NCBI GenBank assembly: GCA_017893485.1
Contig: CM030365.1
Coordinates: forward strand, 45,068,458 to 45,132,457
Length of the DNA stretch: 64,000 nt
DNA from: Hemerocallis citrina
Lineage: Eukaryota > Streptophyta > Magnoliopsida > Asparagales > Asphodelaceae
Reading direction: 5' to 3'
Shown piece by piece: positions 1 through 11,257 of this stretch (position 1 is the stretch's first letter; every line of letters starts with the position of its first letter). The notes under the pieces are model-generated. The model saw only the letters and a list, made by a program, of their open reading frames with translations, was not told the DNA's origin and searched no databases. The position numbers and the translations under genes were made by a program.

Positions 1-266
1 TCGGAAGCTCGGGGATTGTGGGAGGCCATAGAATCCAAAGAGGCGTTGTGGATGGAGACGTGGTCCGGATGGAGAGGTTGTTTCTGCGGGTTGGGACCCT
101 TAGGAGGTTGGTGATTCTGAGGGGGAGGCAGGTCCTATTGGAGAGGGTCCTCTGTTTGAGGAGGAAGTTGACCCTGCTGTTGAGCGGGTTGAGGGGGGAC
201 TTCCTGTTGCTGATCGGGGTTGGGTCCTCGGTTGGACCCTCTGGATCTGGCTTTCCTAGGAGGCAT
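1..266 (-). pseudogene. Gag N-terminus of a Tat-type Ty3/gypsy element, partial
   Basis: The minus strand reads from an ATG at 264-266 (first residues MPPRKARSRG) into a proline- and glutamine-rich, low-complexity segment and runs off the left edge. The ATG lies about 50 bp after a primer-binding site and LTR, which is where gag begins in plant Ty3/gypsy elements. One in-frame TAG (plus-strand 135-137) breaks the frame, so this copy is probably dead. The capsid and zinc-knuckle region would lie outside the window. The gag assignment rests on position and composition, because no diagnostic capsid motif is visible here. Confidence 0.6.
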
Positions 267-318
267 GGCTGGAGAAGATCTGACCAACGGGAAGAGGGGA
301 GGCTGCTATTCGTTCTTT

Positions 319-335
319 CCCACAGTTGGCGCCAA
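319..335 (-). other. Primer-binding site of the Tat-type element
   Basis: On the minus strand the LTR end is followed by ATTGGCGCCAACTGTGGG. This TGGCGCC-type primer site is common in plant Tat/Ogre-like Ty3/gypsy elements and differs from the TGGTATCAGAGC type used by most other elements here. It sits one or two bases from the LTR end and fixes the element's orientation as leftward. Confidence 0.7.
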
Positions 336-337
336 TC

Positions 338-932
338 TGTTGCCGCTGAATCTGGTGTGGGGGCAAACAAATAGTATTTGTGGATTCTTGGAAAACATTG
401 AATAACAAACCTGTTACCTGTTCCGCCGGAGTTTGACCGTTGCTCCCGCCGTTCCCCTGCAAGAAGTGCGAGACACCGGGGTTGTTCCCGGCGACGCACC
501 CTCCGACGCTCAAGTCAGTAATCAGAAGTGATTATGAAAGAGCATAAAACTGGCAAAAGATTGATTACCTCTTAATGGAGATGGATGGGGGGTATTTATA
601 GGCACCGCTGGGGTTAGATTAGGAATGTAATCCCTGTAGTTAGATAAGGAATGTAATCCCTAATCCCCAGTGAAAGGATAGATATGAATCAGGACCGTAG
701 ATTAGGATTTAATCAGAAACCCTAATTCTATCCTTTCTGGACCGGGTTTGCTGCGGGTTGAAACCCGTACCCAGTTGAGGTGGATCCGTTCGCGGGTTAG
801 TGGGTTTCCAAGAAGGAGAACCAGTACCCGCTTCAGACCCATTGGTAGGTGAAATTACCGTTTTACCCCTGGGCTTCAAGATTCGTGCCCGATTTGGACG
901 GTTCCGATTTAACCCTATTTTTAGCCATATCA
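338..932 (-). repeat. 5' LTR of the Tat-type element
   Basis: This 595-bp LTR reads on the minus strand from TGATATGGCTAAAAATAG (at 932) to ...CGGCAACA (at 338) and abuts the primer-binding site. A second copy with the same ends lies at 15054-15622. The two share blocks such as the region around the GGGGTATTTATAG promoter-like stretch. The 3' LTR lies beyond the left edge, so the duplication on the 933 side cannot be paired. Confidence 0.75.
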
Positions 933-3683
933 CCATCCATCAAGCCTAGCCCACTGTTGCCTACTCCATACACCTATATATTATTCACCATCTCTTAGTA
1001 TATATGTATATATATCAATCACCTAGACAAATATATACATATGTTTGGAGATGGGGAGATGCTCTGCTGTCTTCTCTGTTTGGCCGAAGATGGAAATTAA
1101 TGCTCTTGCTGTTGATGCCGAGATGGGAGTTGGGGAGTTTTTCTTGCACATGGATTCGATCAAACCAAAGCAGGATTTTCTAGGAGCTCTCATTTTAGGA
1201 GTTCATTTGAGTACATCAAAATTCTTCAATTTTGGATGGGTGTTTCTTAAATCTTTTCTAATGTAGGAGTAGATTGCATGCTAGATAATATATAATTAAG
1301 TTGTTAAATGTTGATTGGTATGTTAATTTGTAGGTTTCATTATCTTGATATAATTGTGCAATGATGTGTAGAAATATTATGTGAGTCACATGCTCTTATT
1401 AATAAGAAAGAAAATATTCATTTGTTGAAACAAAAAGAAAGTCTGCATGTTAAAATAATAGTATTCCCAAATAATGCAATATGTAAGAAAAATGACTTTG
1501 ATGCTAATGTGATGAGAAGTGCGGGTTTAATCTCACCAATATTTATCTTATGAGAATAGAAATTTTATAAAGAAATTTTTGATGAATGACAACCCTTTTA
1601 ATTGGAAAAATTGATTATATGTGTTCTAATACATTTTGGGGAGAAACTTTGTTATATTGTCAAAAGAAAACTTTATAAAATTTTGAATATAATATTATAT
1701 ACTGTAATATCTTGATAGAAATATATTCTGGAAAAAGAACTAGATTTTTGGGTGAGTACAAATCAATTGAAGAATTGAGTTTATTAAAGGAAAAATAAAT
1801 ACAGTGCGGTATAAACAAAATTTATTTAACCAATCTCGTATCAATTAGCTACTTTGGCCATACTGGTCTTCGGGTGCGAATTAAGTCTGTTATTGTTGCA
1901 TTGGCGGAGCTAATGGATCGGGTTCGAGTCTGGTTATAGACTCTGTTTTTTTTTAATTTCTTTTTATAGAAATCCCTGAAAGCAAATACATAAATATATT
2001 TTAATTCCATCTCATATCAGTTAGTTGCCTTGTACTATTTGGTTAGCGGGTGCACCTTAGTCTGTTACTGTTCACGCGCGGAATTGGGCTCCAGTTGCGG
2101 GTTCAAAACCTGGTGTTGGTATTTCCTTTTCCTTTGGATTTTTAAATTTTTTGAGGTTTTTCTTGAGATAAAAATTCAGAAAAAATTCTGTTATTTTCTA
2201 AAAATTATTTCGACTTCATGAAAATTATTTCTACAATATTTGGGATATTTTGGGAGTATTGATAGGAGATTTTATATTAAATATTGTTAAAGAACTCGAT
2301 TTTTATTGATTAAATTGTGACTATGGTTAATTTAAGAAGAATGAAAGTTGGAATGCAGTTAGAGTTTCTCTTAACAAGATTTTATGATTTTAAATACTTG
2401 ATTAAGATTATTAGACATGGCATACAATGGTATAAGTGATTAAATTGGCAAATGAGGTTGAATTGAATCGTTATGTGTTATGAGATTATAAAGAAATATT
2501 CCTTTTGGGAAAGAGATATGAATAAAGAAATGGAAAGATTATTTTGAGACTGAATATGAAATATTGTTGATCTCTAGAAAGAGATAGTTGTTGAAATCTA
2601 GAGGATAGTCGAGATCCTAGTGACCGGCAGTTTTATTAATGAATTTGAGAGCTAACCAGTGTGGGTTTAGCATCTCTTGAGAAGTAGCCACGTAGGCTGA
2701 CTATCTCTTTTGTTTTGGTTTAAGTCCTGTGGGGTAAGCTAGCTCTAGGTTGTGATGATTTTCTTTTAAAACAAACAAAATTGTAAAGACTAGACATAGT
2801 GGAGATGTGATGAAGGTAAGAGAAAAACATGAGTATAAGGGCCATTGGATTGGCAGTGTGAGAGTGTTCACCGGATGTCCCCATGATGCTTCATAAATAG
2901 AGCGTGGATACTACTCCAGGATACCGTCCCGATGGCGACGCTTGTGGGGTGGTCTAGTGACTACGGGTGGTGCCATCGTCTATGGTAGGAGGTGAATTGA
3001 CCACAGGATGCCTGCATGATGAGTCATGTGTCAGTGCGTTAGATTCTCTTCAGGGTACCTGGACATGGGCTCGTAACTCATAGAACATCCAGGATACTTA
3101 CTGTAGTTACTGTAGTAGATTAGGTCATAGCGAGGGATTGAACCCTACAAGATGAAGAATGCTTAAAGGCTTGCCCTCGGACCTATGTAGAATGGGATGT
3201 ATAGAATCCGAAAATAAGTGCGCATTAGTGTCATGTAATATAAATAACTACATTAAGGACTAAGTGCACAACACCCATGACATCAATAGGATAGTCCCTT
3301 TGTAGCTTGTTTGTGATCAAATTTGTAGTTTGTTAAAGTATTTAAGAATCGTTATACTGTTCGGCATAGCAAGGATGGCCGTGTATAATATTTCGTCGGT
3401 TGTAAGCAACTGACGTGCCCATAATTTTATATGCAGGACTTGGAGTTTACACGAAGAAATAAAGATGAATTTGTTGCTCATGATTATTTAAATGCTAAAT
3501 TTGTTACAGTTGTACATTTATCATTGTTGTATTTTAATTATTCCGCTGCGTGTTGATGTAAAAGAGTATGATATAATCATTGTTATATAAAAGTTTTAAA
3601 TTTATTGTAAAGTTGTACGAAATGAAGTGAAAAAATCCTGTGAAACTTCGAATTTTGTCTTATTTGGAATTCGGGGTGTTACA
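933..3683 (+). repeat. 3' 2.75 kb of a long chromovirus LTR, 5' end cut by the Tat element
   Basis: The segment ends in GAATTCGGGGTGTTACA at 3683, the same terminus as the 2.86-kb LTRs at 27181-30036, 35283-38145 and 20206-23072. Shared landmarks appear in order: TTCTAATGTAGGAG near 1255, the AGAGAAAAACAT block near 2820, the CGACGCTTGTGGG block near 2935, and CCTCGGACCTATGTAG near 3175. Its expected left end (about 820) falls inside the Tat LTR, so the Tat element appears to have landed in it. The LTR itself interrupts the reverse transcriptase of the decayed element that follows. It lacks the GTCGAC palindrome array of its relatives. The short open frame at 1045-1266 lies inside it and is not supported as a gene. 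Confidence 0.7.
1840..2140 (+). repeat. Tandem ~175-bp duplication with tRNA-like B-box sequences
   Basis: Two adjacent units share the landmark GGGTGC..TTA.GTCTGTTA and then carry GGTTCGAGTC (1921-1930) and GGTTCAAAAC (2100-2109). Both resemble the RNA polymerase III internal B box. The first is followed by a run of T residues that could act as a terminator. A tRNA-derived SINE origin is possible, but I see no convincing A box or cloverleaf, and the units lie inside an LTR fragment. Confidence 0.3.
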
Positions 3684-3688
3684 GAGAA

Positions 3689-4203
3689 CACCCTGTTCAT
3701 CAGGCTCATGAACACTGTCGGTGCATTAGTGACTCCAGAGCGCTTTACTAAGAACTCGTAATATCTATCTCTCGTGTGAAATGCCATCTTCTGAATATCT
3801 CAGTCTTTACTTTCACCTGATCATAACCAGAGTGAAGATCCAACTTCGAGAAGACTGAAGCACCTCCCAGCTGATCGAACAGATTGTCGATCCTTGGCAG
3901 CAGATATCGGTTCTTCACAGTGATGTTGTTCAACTCTCGGTAGTCAATGTAGAGCCTGCGACTACCATCCTTCTTATTGACGAACAGCACCGGGGCTCCC
4001 CAAGGCGAAATACTTGGCCTGATGAAACCCCTCTCCAACAACTCCTGGACTTGCACCTTCAGTTCTGCCAACTCACCTGTTGCCATCTGGTATGGGCTTT
4101 TGGAGATTAGTGTCGTTCCCGGCTGAACATCAATGCCGAACTCAACATCTTTGTCTGGCGGCAACTCGGGAAATTCTTTCGAAAAACATCCAGAAAATCC
4201 CAC
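3689..4203 (-). pseudogene. Decayed reverse transcriptase, Ty3/gypsy
   Basis: The minus strand keeps the start of a plant chromovirus RT: the linker [19 protein letters not shown], then the palm motifs [16 protein letters not shown] and [14 protein letters not shown] frame change near 3780-3790 moves the next part (YYEFLV...[17 protein letters not shown]) into another frame. The sequence is then cut by the LTR ending at 3683, before the catalytic [YF]xDD box, which is absent. The piece cannot encode an active enzyme. Confidence 0.85.
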
Positions 4204-4367
4204 ACAACCACGAGTTCAACTTCACCATCAGTGTGCATTGACTCCAGCACACAAGACTTCTGGTCCGACGGTGTTTCACCTACAAGAAATTTGATCTCCT
4301 GGTGACCTGGGTGCCTAAATATTACCTTCTTCTCCCGGATATCAATAACGGCATGGGTAACTCCCAG

Positions 4368-5132
4368 CTAATCCATCCCAAGGATAACGTCAAAGCCAGA
4401 GTTGGGGATCACAATAGGATCGGCCTTGATATCCACTCCCCCAATCAACAAAGGGCACTTCTTGCACACCTTGGAACAGATGATGATGCCTCCACCTGTG
4501 GTGATGTTCCAAGCTGCTGGCAGGACATTGCTAGCCAAACAGTGCCAATCCACGAAGCAGGAAGAAACAAAGGAGTAAGTAGCACCGGAATAAAATAGAA
4601 CATGGGCAGGAAGAGAATGGACTAAGATGACGCCTATGAATGAAGGTGTGTGCAGGACATAAGCACAAATAATTGTACAAGAAGAAATTAAATATTGCAG
4701 GAATTCAATGCAATAATATAATTTTTGTGATATACCTGCAACCACACCAACAGCCGTCTCAGCTTCTGCTAAAGTCAGGTTATAGGCTTGTCCATGGCCT
4801 CCAATCTGACCTCCCCTCGGAGCCATCCTCTTCTGGTCAAAAGCTTGCCTGTGCGGTGGAAAAGGTGATCTGCTCTGGCCTCGAGCTAGTGCTCCTTGCT
4901 GAGCTGGACCTCCAGTCGGTGCGAGGAGCCTGTTCTTTGGGTAGTCTCGGACCACATGGTCATTTCCTCCACATGCAAGGCACAGACGATTTGATAGTCT
5001 GCAATCCTTCTACAGATGCCCAACCTTGTGGCAGAAGCTGCAAGTCTGAAATGCCCTTGCAGCAGCAGGTGAATACGGCAAAGCCCTCGCCGAAAGGGTC
5101 GGCACTGGCTTCCAAAGAGGTCCTCCAGTCGG
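4368..5132 (-). pseudogene. Decayed zinc-knuckle to protease region, Ty3/gypsy
   Basis: Downstream of the capsid remnant, the minus strand shows a CxxC-type knuckle remnant ending CGGNDHMVRDYPKN (near 4940-4980), a glycine/glutamine-rich linker, and then an aspartic-protease-like segment with YSGATYSFVSS and a distal ILGMD. In an active enzyme the first motif reads D[TS]G. Here the catalytic aspartate position is tyrosine. Frames change between the knuckle and the protease. The order gag, protease, RT is the standard Ty3/gypsy order. Confidence 0.75.
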
Positions 5133-5960
5133 CTAGACGGCAGTAGGGTATTGAACGACACGATGAGTGACACTCCTCCATATATGGGTATGTTCCAGGA
5201 TTCGGGCTGCATCGAGAACATCGGCATAGGTGCGGTGTTGGTGGGCAGTCAGCCGGTCTTGAATCTCGAAACTTAGACCCATCAAGAACCTGTGGGCCCT
5301 GTCTTCCTCTTTAGCCACCAAGGCAGTTGCGAAATGGCTGAGCCGGGTGAATTCGGCATCATATTCGTCCACGGGCCGATTCCCCTATTTCAGAATAATG
5401 TTCAAATTAATATCATATTTATGAAATAAGCATCAATAAGAGACATTAAGTAACATCATCCGACCAGCCTGAGTTAACGAGACGAACTGTCATTCCATCT
5501 CAAACTTGGTGACAATGGAGAAGAACATCATCATGAAGCACTTAGTAAAAGTGGCCCAAGTGATGGGTCGCTCAAGCCTCTCGGTCTCTGCCCCCAACCA
5601 GATGTGGGCAAGATCGATAAGCTTGATGCTTACCACATCCACCCGATCCACATCGGAGATCCGTGATACCAATAACAGCTGCTCTGTCCGAATCAGCCAA
5701 TGCTCGGCTTCCAACGGGGTCTCAGTACTGGATAACTTATCCCGGTGTAGTCTCATGAAATCTACCACTGTCCCGGAACTGGGGGGTAGTAACCCTGGTG
5801 CGGGCCCAACAACGGTTCAGTTAGCCACCTCCAAGGTAGCCCTCATCAATTCATTGTGCTCTTGTGGTAAGGCCATTATCTGCTGCATCGTCTGAAGAAT
5901 AGCAGTATTGTCTGGATGTTCATCCCTGGGTCGAGAAGTGGAAGAGCCTCTACGAGTCAT
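5133..5960 (-). pseudogene. Decayed gag, Ty3/gypsy chromovirus
   Basis: A minus-strand start MTRRGSSTSRPRDEHPDN (near 5958) leads through a stop into the capsid half with EAEHWLIRTEQLL and RPITWATFTKCF (5490-5768). A break follows, then YDAEFTRLSHFATALVAKE and the helix typical of retrotransposon gag (5133-5372). The fold order matches the plant retrotransposon gag domain. At least two frame interruptions and one stop are visible. Confidence 0.8.
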
Positions 5961-6079
5961 AGTCTGCAACTTTTTCAAATCGGTGAGTATCTAGATTATA
6001 AGTTGGTTACTACATGTTCATGTGATAACATAGTGTACATATTGTTGAGTTAAACCTGGCCAACCCAACCTGATTAGGG

Positions 6080-6093
6080 TGGCTCTGATACCA
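6080..6093 (-). other. Primer-binding site of the decayed chromovirus
   Basis: The minus strand carries TGGTATCAGAGCCACC about 10 bases after the LTR end. This is complementary to the 3' end of plant initiator-methionine tRNA, the usual primer of this group. Confidence 0.75.
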
Positions 6094-6102
6094 CCAAAAA
6101 CC

Positions 6103-6973
6103 TGTCACGTCCTGCTTTCCAAAATACGGGAATACAAGTGTGAAACAAATGCCCAGCGCAGTCGTGATGGTGGAGCACAGTCGCGGTGGTGGCGAGAAGT
6201 GCTGGCGATTGGAGTCGATTGATGAGGAGGAGGCAGCAATGGAAGCCAAGGGACGGTGCACAATGGCATCGAGGTTGCAAGGTGGAGATGGCACGGTCGG
6301 GAGGAAGGGACGAGGTTTGGAGGCGAAGCAAGGAGGTGGCCTGGGCGATGAGGGACTACGAGTGTTTTGGTCTTGTTGGGTTTCGGGATTATCAGAGGAA
6401 TAAGAAGGAGTGAGGACAGAGAGAGCTATAGATGAGGGGGGTGATTAATAGGTTAATGGAGAGATTAGGGGGGTTAGTTAGAATTTAGTGAAAATGAGGG
6501 TAGTGGTTAGGCAGTAATTAGGGGATTATGGAGATATTTAGAGAGGTGAACGTAGAGGAGGTTGGAGATACTGGGCAATTAGGAGATAACAGGAGGATTA
6601 GGGGAATTGGGTTAGCGGGTTTGGGTTAGGTTTAACGGGTTTGGGTTTGGGTATGGGTTAACGGGTTTGAGTTTGGGTTAGGATCCAATAAGAACTGGGC
6701 TTGGGTTGAAACATAATTAAATAAGAATGAGATGTTGGGTTGGGCTCAAATTCAAATCACTTTGTTGGTAAATAAAAATAGCCAAGGCACAAAGAAAATG
6801 AAATAGAGTGCACAAGAATATCAGGGTTCAACAAATGAAAAATAAAATTAATTGAAAGAATACAATTGGGATGTAGAACACAACAAAATTATAATTAGCT
6901 AACTCAGAATGCAGGAATTGGGAAAAAAAAGAATTGCAAAAAGAAGTTTGAAAAATCGAAAACAGGGGTTACA
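6103..6973 (-). repeat. 5' LTR (871 bp) of the decayed chromovirus
   Basis: On the minus strand it runs from TGTAACCCCTGTTTTCGA at 6973 to GCAGGACGTGACA at 6103, just before the primer site. The stretch TTGCAAAAAGAAGTTTG near its start recurs in the LTR remnant at 60162-60261, which belongs to another copy of the family. The interior holds a GA-rich tract (6140-6420) that is open in several frames but shows no protein domain. The partner LTR on the left has been lost. Confidence 0.7.
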
Positions 6974-6989
6974 GCTCATGTTACAATGT

Positions 6990-8538
6990 GTAGTCTTCAT
7001 GTGACAAGTGTGCAAGTTGATGAGTATAATTTTTATTACTCTTTATGCATTAAAAATGCGAGTTCTCGTTTATTTGTTTAAAAATTATCTTCCTTAACCT
7101 TATTTTTATTTATTTGTTTGATTTTAAAGGAATGAGATCGATAAGTGCAAAATGTGGATGTTTTTTTTTTGTGAAATCAATGAAGAGTACAAGGATGAAG
7201 ATTTCAATATTTTAAATTGATTCTATGCGAAGATATCTTAAAAATTTGAGCACTCAAATGCGTGTTTTTACAAATTGGCCCATCGTAGAACCAATAAAAA
7301 ATAGGATGGTCAATTAGGGGGTCAAATAAAATTGCGTAATAATAAAAATTTAAATAAAGCAACAGACACCTAATTTATTAATCTTAATCTTTAGGATTTG
7401 AATTAATTAATTATTTAAATATATACTTATCATATTAGTTATTTAAATAATGATATACTTAATCCTAATTAACTAACCTAACCATAATCCTATAACAAGG
7501 GTGGCTGCATATTGATTTTGGGCAGCTCTGGTAGCGGCTGGAAGCACAGAAATCAAGTGCAGCATGGGAAACGAGGAAGGAGACAAGGAGAGAGAAGGAG
7601 GTGGCTAGCGGGTAGCATGAGTGGAGAGAGAAATGGGAGAGAAACAGGGAAAGAAAAGAAGGAGAAGAAGGCGGCACGAAACCGAGGCTCTCATTGTTTT
7701 TATATAGAAAATTAGAGCTTCCACTTTCGGCACAACGAGTTCTTTCTTTTTTATTGTATTTTATTATTATGCAATCAAAAAATATGTTTACTAGTTGCAA
7801 TTTTATCATGAACTAAATTTATTTTTCTAGAGCTTCGATGTAGCCTAGTTTTGAGAACACAATTCTAATTTCATGTTATTTTATTTTTCTATTTTCCATG
7901 GTTGTGTGTTTAATTTGTTCTTAATGCTTACAATTGTATGACCAACTATTTTTTGATTTATTGAATCATGGAGAGACGGAGAGCTAATTTGTGATTTAGA
8001 ATTATAGAATTAAACACTATTGATTTATTGAGTCATCGGAAGACCGAGAGGTAACTTATGATTTACTGCGATTAATGTGACTATAAACAAAATCCACAGA
8101 AATTAATGAGTCTTCAATTAATTAATTATGCATACAGGTATGACAAACTGTTAGTTTGGGATATTTTTTGTGTTGTTCGAGAGAAAACATTGAATAATTA
8201 GGGGATTAGGGGATTTTGAAAAGTAGAATTTCTCGTTACATGGAATTATGAATTGTGTGGGATTAACTAGCAAAAGCCATAGAAGTAGTTTTGCTATTAA
8301 TAAACCCTCAGATTTCAGATTTTGTTCTTTTTAATTAGTCCAGTTCTTTCCTTTAATTGCTATCTTTTCATATTTAGTTTAATTGCTATTTTTTTACTCT
8401 TATTTCGATTTTCCAAATATTAGTTAGTCTAGTGAATTTCGGTACTCAATAAAATCATTAGTCCTTGTGGGTTCGACACTCTTTTTACTTAAACTATAAA
8501 AGTCGTTGCGATTTTGTACACTTGCAAATATTCTCATC
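6990..8538 (+). repeat. Probable 5' LTR of an Athila-type element (left edge approximate)
   Basis: The segment ends just before a tRNA primer site and precedes a gag of the Athila type, so it should be the 5' LTR. It is AT-rich and contains repeated phrases such as GATTTATTGAGTCAT and GATTTATTGAATCAT near 7955-8030. I could not fix the left end or a target duplication. No gene is visible. The short open frames at 7465-7809 are not supported. Confidence 0.5.
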
Positions 8539-8542
8539 AAGT

Positions 8543-8561
8543 TTTTGGCACCGTTGTCGGG
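8543..8561 (+). other. Primer-binding site of the Athila-type element
   Basis: The sequence TTTGGCACCGTTGTCGGG follows the LTR. The usual plant Athila/Tat primer site reads TGGCGCCGTTGCCGGG, so this copy differs at two positions, consistent with decay. Confidence 0.7.
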
Positions 8562-8697
8562 AACTAATTATTCTTTTATTGATATTGATAATTGCTAGAT
8601 TGTTACTAATTTGGATTTTTCTTATTATTTGTTATTTGTTATTTTTTTATTAATTTTTATTTAATAGCTATATTTCAGGACATGGAAGTGTATCACC

Positions 8698-9999
8698 ATG
8701 GTGAACGAAGTTAATAGAGAAGAAAATAAGTCTTTCAAGGATTATGATACAAGCATAAAGAGACCGATTATACAAGCTTACAATTTTGAGATTAAATCGG
8801 CGATTATTCAAATGATTCAACAGACTGTTCAGTTTGGGGGACTACCGCACGAGGATCCTAATGTCCACATTGCAAACTTTCAAGCACAATGAAGTATCAG
8901 ATGATGCAATTTGATAGAGACTCTTTTCTTTTTCACTAAGAGATAAGGTGAAGGTTTGGCTAAATTTTCTACCACCTGGTGGTATTACTACTTCGGAGGG
9001 AATTTCACAAAAGTTCTGGCTAATATTTTCCGCCGGCAAAGACAAAGAAGCTAAGGAATGACATTACCACATTCACTCAATTTGAGACTGAGTCTTTGTA
9101 TGATGCATGGGCGATGTATAAAAAGTTATTGAGAAAGTGTCCTCATCATTAACTTCCGAAATGGCCACAAGTGCAAATTATCTATAATGGTTTGGAAGAT
9201 ACAAATTGGTCTATGGTAAATGCAGCATCTGGAGGTGCACTATTGAGCAAAACACATGAAGCAGCCAATGAACTTTTAGCGGAGATGGCATCCAACAATT
9301 ACCATTGGTCTTTAGAAAGAGCAATGCCTAGAAAAGCAGCTGGAGTTTTTGAGCTTTATCCTATTACCACATTGACTGCACAAATTGATGTTTTATCTAA
9401 TCAACTAGGTAATATGAATATTAATGTTATTCAAACTAATATTACTTGTCATCATTGTGCAGGAAATCACTCAATTACGGATTGCCAAGTGGGAAATACA
9501 TTTGCTCAACCACATTCCTATCAAGCAAATTATGTGTCCAATTTCCAATATCAGAACAATCTTTATTCGAACAGGTATAATCCAGGTTGGAGAAATCACC
9601 TAAATTTTTCTTGGAATAACAATCAAGGAGTAATTAAACCACCTAAAAAATTTTCACAGCAAGAAAAGAAGCCGACACTTGAAGAGATGTTCATGCAATA
9701 CATGTAGAAGACAGATTTTGTGATACAAAATAATACAGCTTCAATTCACAAACTCGAGGCTCAGATTTGTCAAATTCAAATATTCTTACAGAGAGGACAA
9801 CAGGAACCTTAACCAGCAACACCATGAACAATTTCAAAGAGCATGTCAAAGCAATATCACTAAGAAGTGAGAGAACAATTGAGCAACCACAAGAAGAAAT
9901 TGCCAAACAAAATGTGGTTGAAAAGCAAGATGATTTAGAGCTAATTTTGGAGGAACAAACACAGCAGGTGACCAACCACCATTCTAAGAAGAATAAAGG
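8698..9999 (+). pseudogene. Decayed gag and gag-protease linker, Athila-type Ty3/gypsy
   Basis: From ATG 8698 the frame reads to HEDPNVHIANF, a signature of Athila/Tat capsid, and is then frameshifted near 8892. Capsid pieces follow in other frames (LPPGGITTSEGI, and TTFTQFETESLYDAWAMYK near 9065-9120). The phrase YNGLEDTNWSMVNAASGGAL and the segment to 9707 match the family's conserved C-terminal capsid. A CxxC-type knuckle (CHHCAGNHSITDC) lies near 9450. The linker around EHVKAISLRSER (9840-9875) is the usual bridge to protease. A small LTR element interrupts the sequence at 9999. Confidence 0.85.
9995..9999. repeat. Left target-site duplication of the small LTR element
   Basis: AAAGG lies before the left LTR and AAACG (11258-11262) after the right LTR, a four-of-five match. 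The Athila gag-protease frame lies on both sides, which independently confirms the insertion. Confidence 0.5.
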
Positions 10000-10023
10000 T
10001 GTAACACCCCGTACTTAAGAGAG

Positions 10024-10077
<54 letters not shown>

Positions 10078-10804
10078 AAAAGAATTGGGGTGTGTCCTAT
10101 AGAGGTTTCTATAGGGTGGCCCTATGGGATTTAATATATGAAATAAGATTGAGAGAAAGGAATTGTTGGCTGCTGCTGTCACATGGGTGACATGGCGTGG
10201 GGCGCAGAGGAGAGGTGGCAGACGTGTGTGGGTGTTGGCACGTGGGGCCCAGGGCTAAGCCTGGCTGCGTGCGTCAGCACACGTGAGAAGGAAGTGGCGG
10301 TGTGGGAATGATTTGTTCCACATCGGGAGAATTTGTAAATAATTAAATAATAAATAATATTTCCTATAATCAAGAGTCACCAAATCGGTTAACCGCCTTT
10401 TCAGAGGCAGTCTATGGTGGGCAGTTGTACTAATCAATATATTAAATTGTTTGAGTTTGGGACTGGGGTGTTACAAATGGTATCAGAGCCGACTTTCGAC
10501 ACCAATTGTAGGTAAGAGTGGGTAAGAATGATGCCTGAGAGGGAGCACAGGTCAGTGTGCTGGTAGATTGGCAAGGGGCAGTACGCTAGAATTAGCTGAA
10601 TCAGGGTACTCCACTCCACATCAGTGAGATATATGCCTGAGAGTGAGCTGAGGTCAGTACACTGGCCTAGAATTAGCTAAATCAGGGTACTTCTCTCTAC
10701 ATCGACTAGAAAGGAGATCCTGCATTAGGTTGCATGCCTTGTACTCAGCGAGGACGCTGAATTCTTAAGGGTGGTGTGTGTAAAACCCCGTACTTAAGAG
10801 AGTA

Positions 10805-10867
<63 letters not shown>

Positions 10868-11257
10868 TGGGGGGGTGTCCTATAGAGGTTTTTATAGGGT
10901 TGCCCTATGGGATTTAATAGAAGAATAAGATTGTGAGAAATGAATGGTTGGCTGCTGCTGTCACGTAGGTGACGTGGCTTGGGGCCCAGAGGAGAGGGGG
11001 CAGACGTGTGTTGGTGTTAGCGTGTGGGGCCAAGGGGTAGGCCTGGTTGCGTGCGACAGCACACGCGAGAAGGAAGTGGCGGTGTGGGATTGATTTGTCC
11101 CACATCAGGAGAATTTATAAATAATTAAATAATAAACAATATTGCTTATGATCAAGAGTCACCAAATTGGTTAACCACCTTTTGAGAAGTAGTCTATGGT
11201 GGGCAGTTGTACTAATAAATATATTAAATTGTCTGAGTTTGGGGTCAGGGTGTTACA
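10000..11257 (+). mobile_element. Small non-autonomous LTR element A (TRIM-like)
   Basis: The LTRs are 10000-10475 (476 bp, TGTAACACCCC...GGGTGTTACA) and 10779-11257 (479 bp). Between them lie only about 300 bp with a TGGTATCAGAGCC primer site (10478-10490) and a purine stretch before the right LTR, and no coding capacity. Both LTRs contain a long TA dinucleotide tract just inside the start and a shared block containing AGAGTCACCAAAT, CCACCTTTTGAGA and GGTGGGCAGTTGTACTA. A hairpin TCAGCG-AGGA-CGCTGA at 10745-10760 precedes the polypurine tract. The element splits the Athila-type gag-pro. It must depend on proteins made elsewhere. Confidence 0.9.

Noticed and set aside
18..374. Plus-strand open frame of 118 codons at the left edge
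   Set aside because: It is antisense to the Tat-type gag start and crosses into the LTR. The gag reading on the minus strand, next to a primer site, is better supported.
1045..1266. Possible small gene with upstream TATA-like sequences
   Set aside because: It falls within a long LTR fragment, has no homology I recognise, and ends where the shared LTR block TTCTAATGTAGGAG begins. The ATATAT runs upstream are low complexity.
6010..6413. Several overlapping open frames on both strands near 6.0-6.4 kb
   Set aside because: They lie in the GA-rich tract of an LTR, have no domain, and overlap each other in four frames, as expected from composition.
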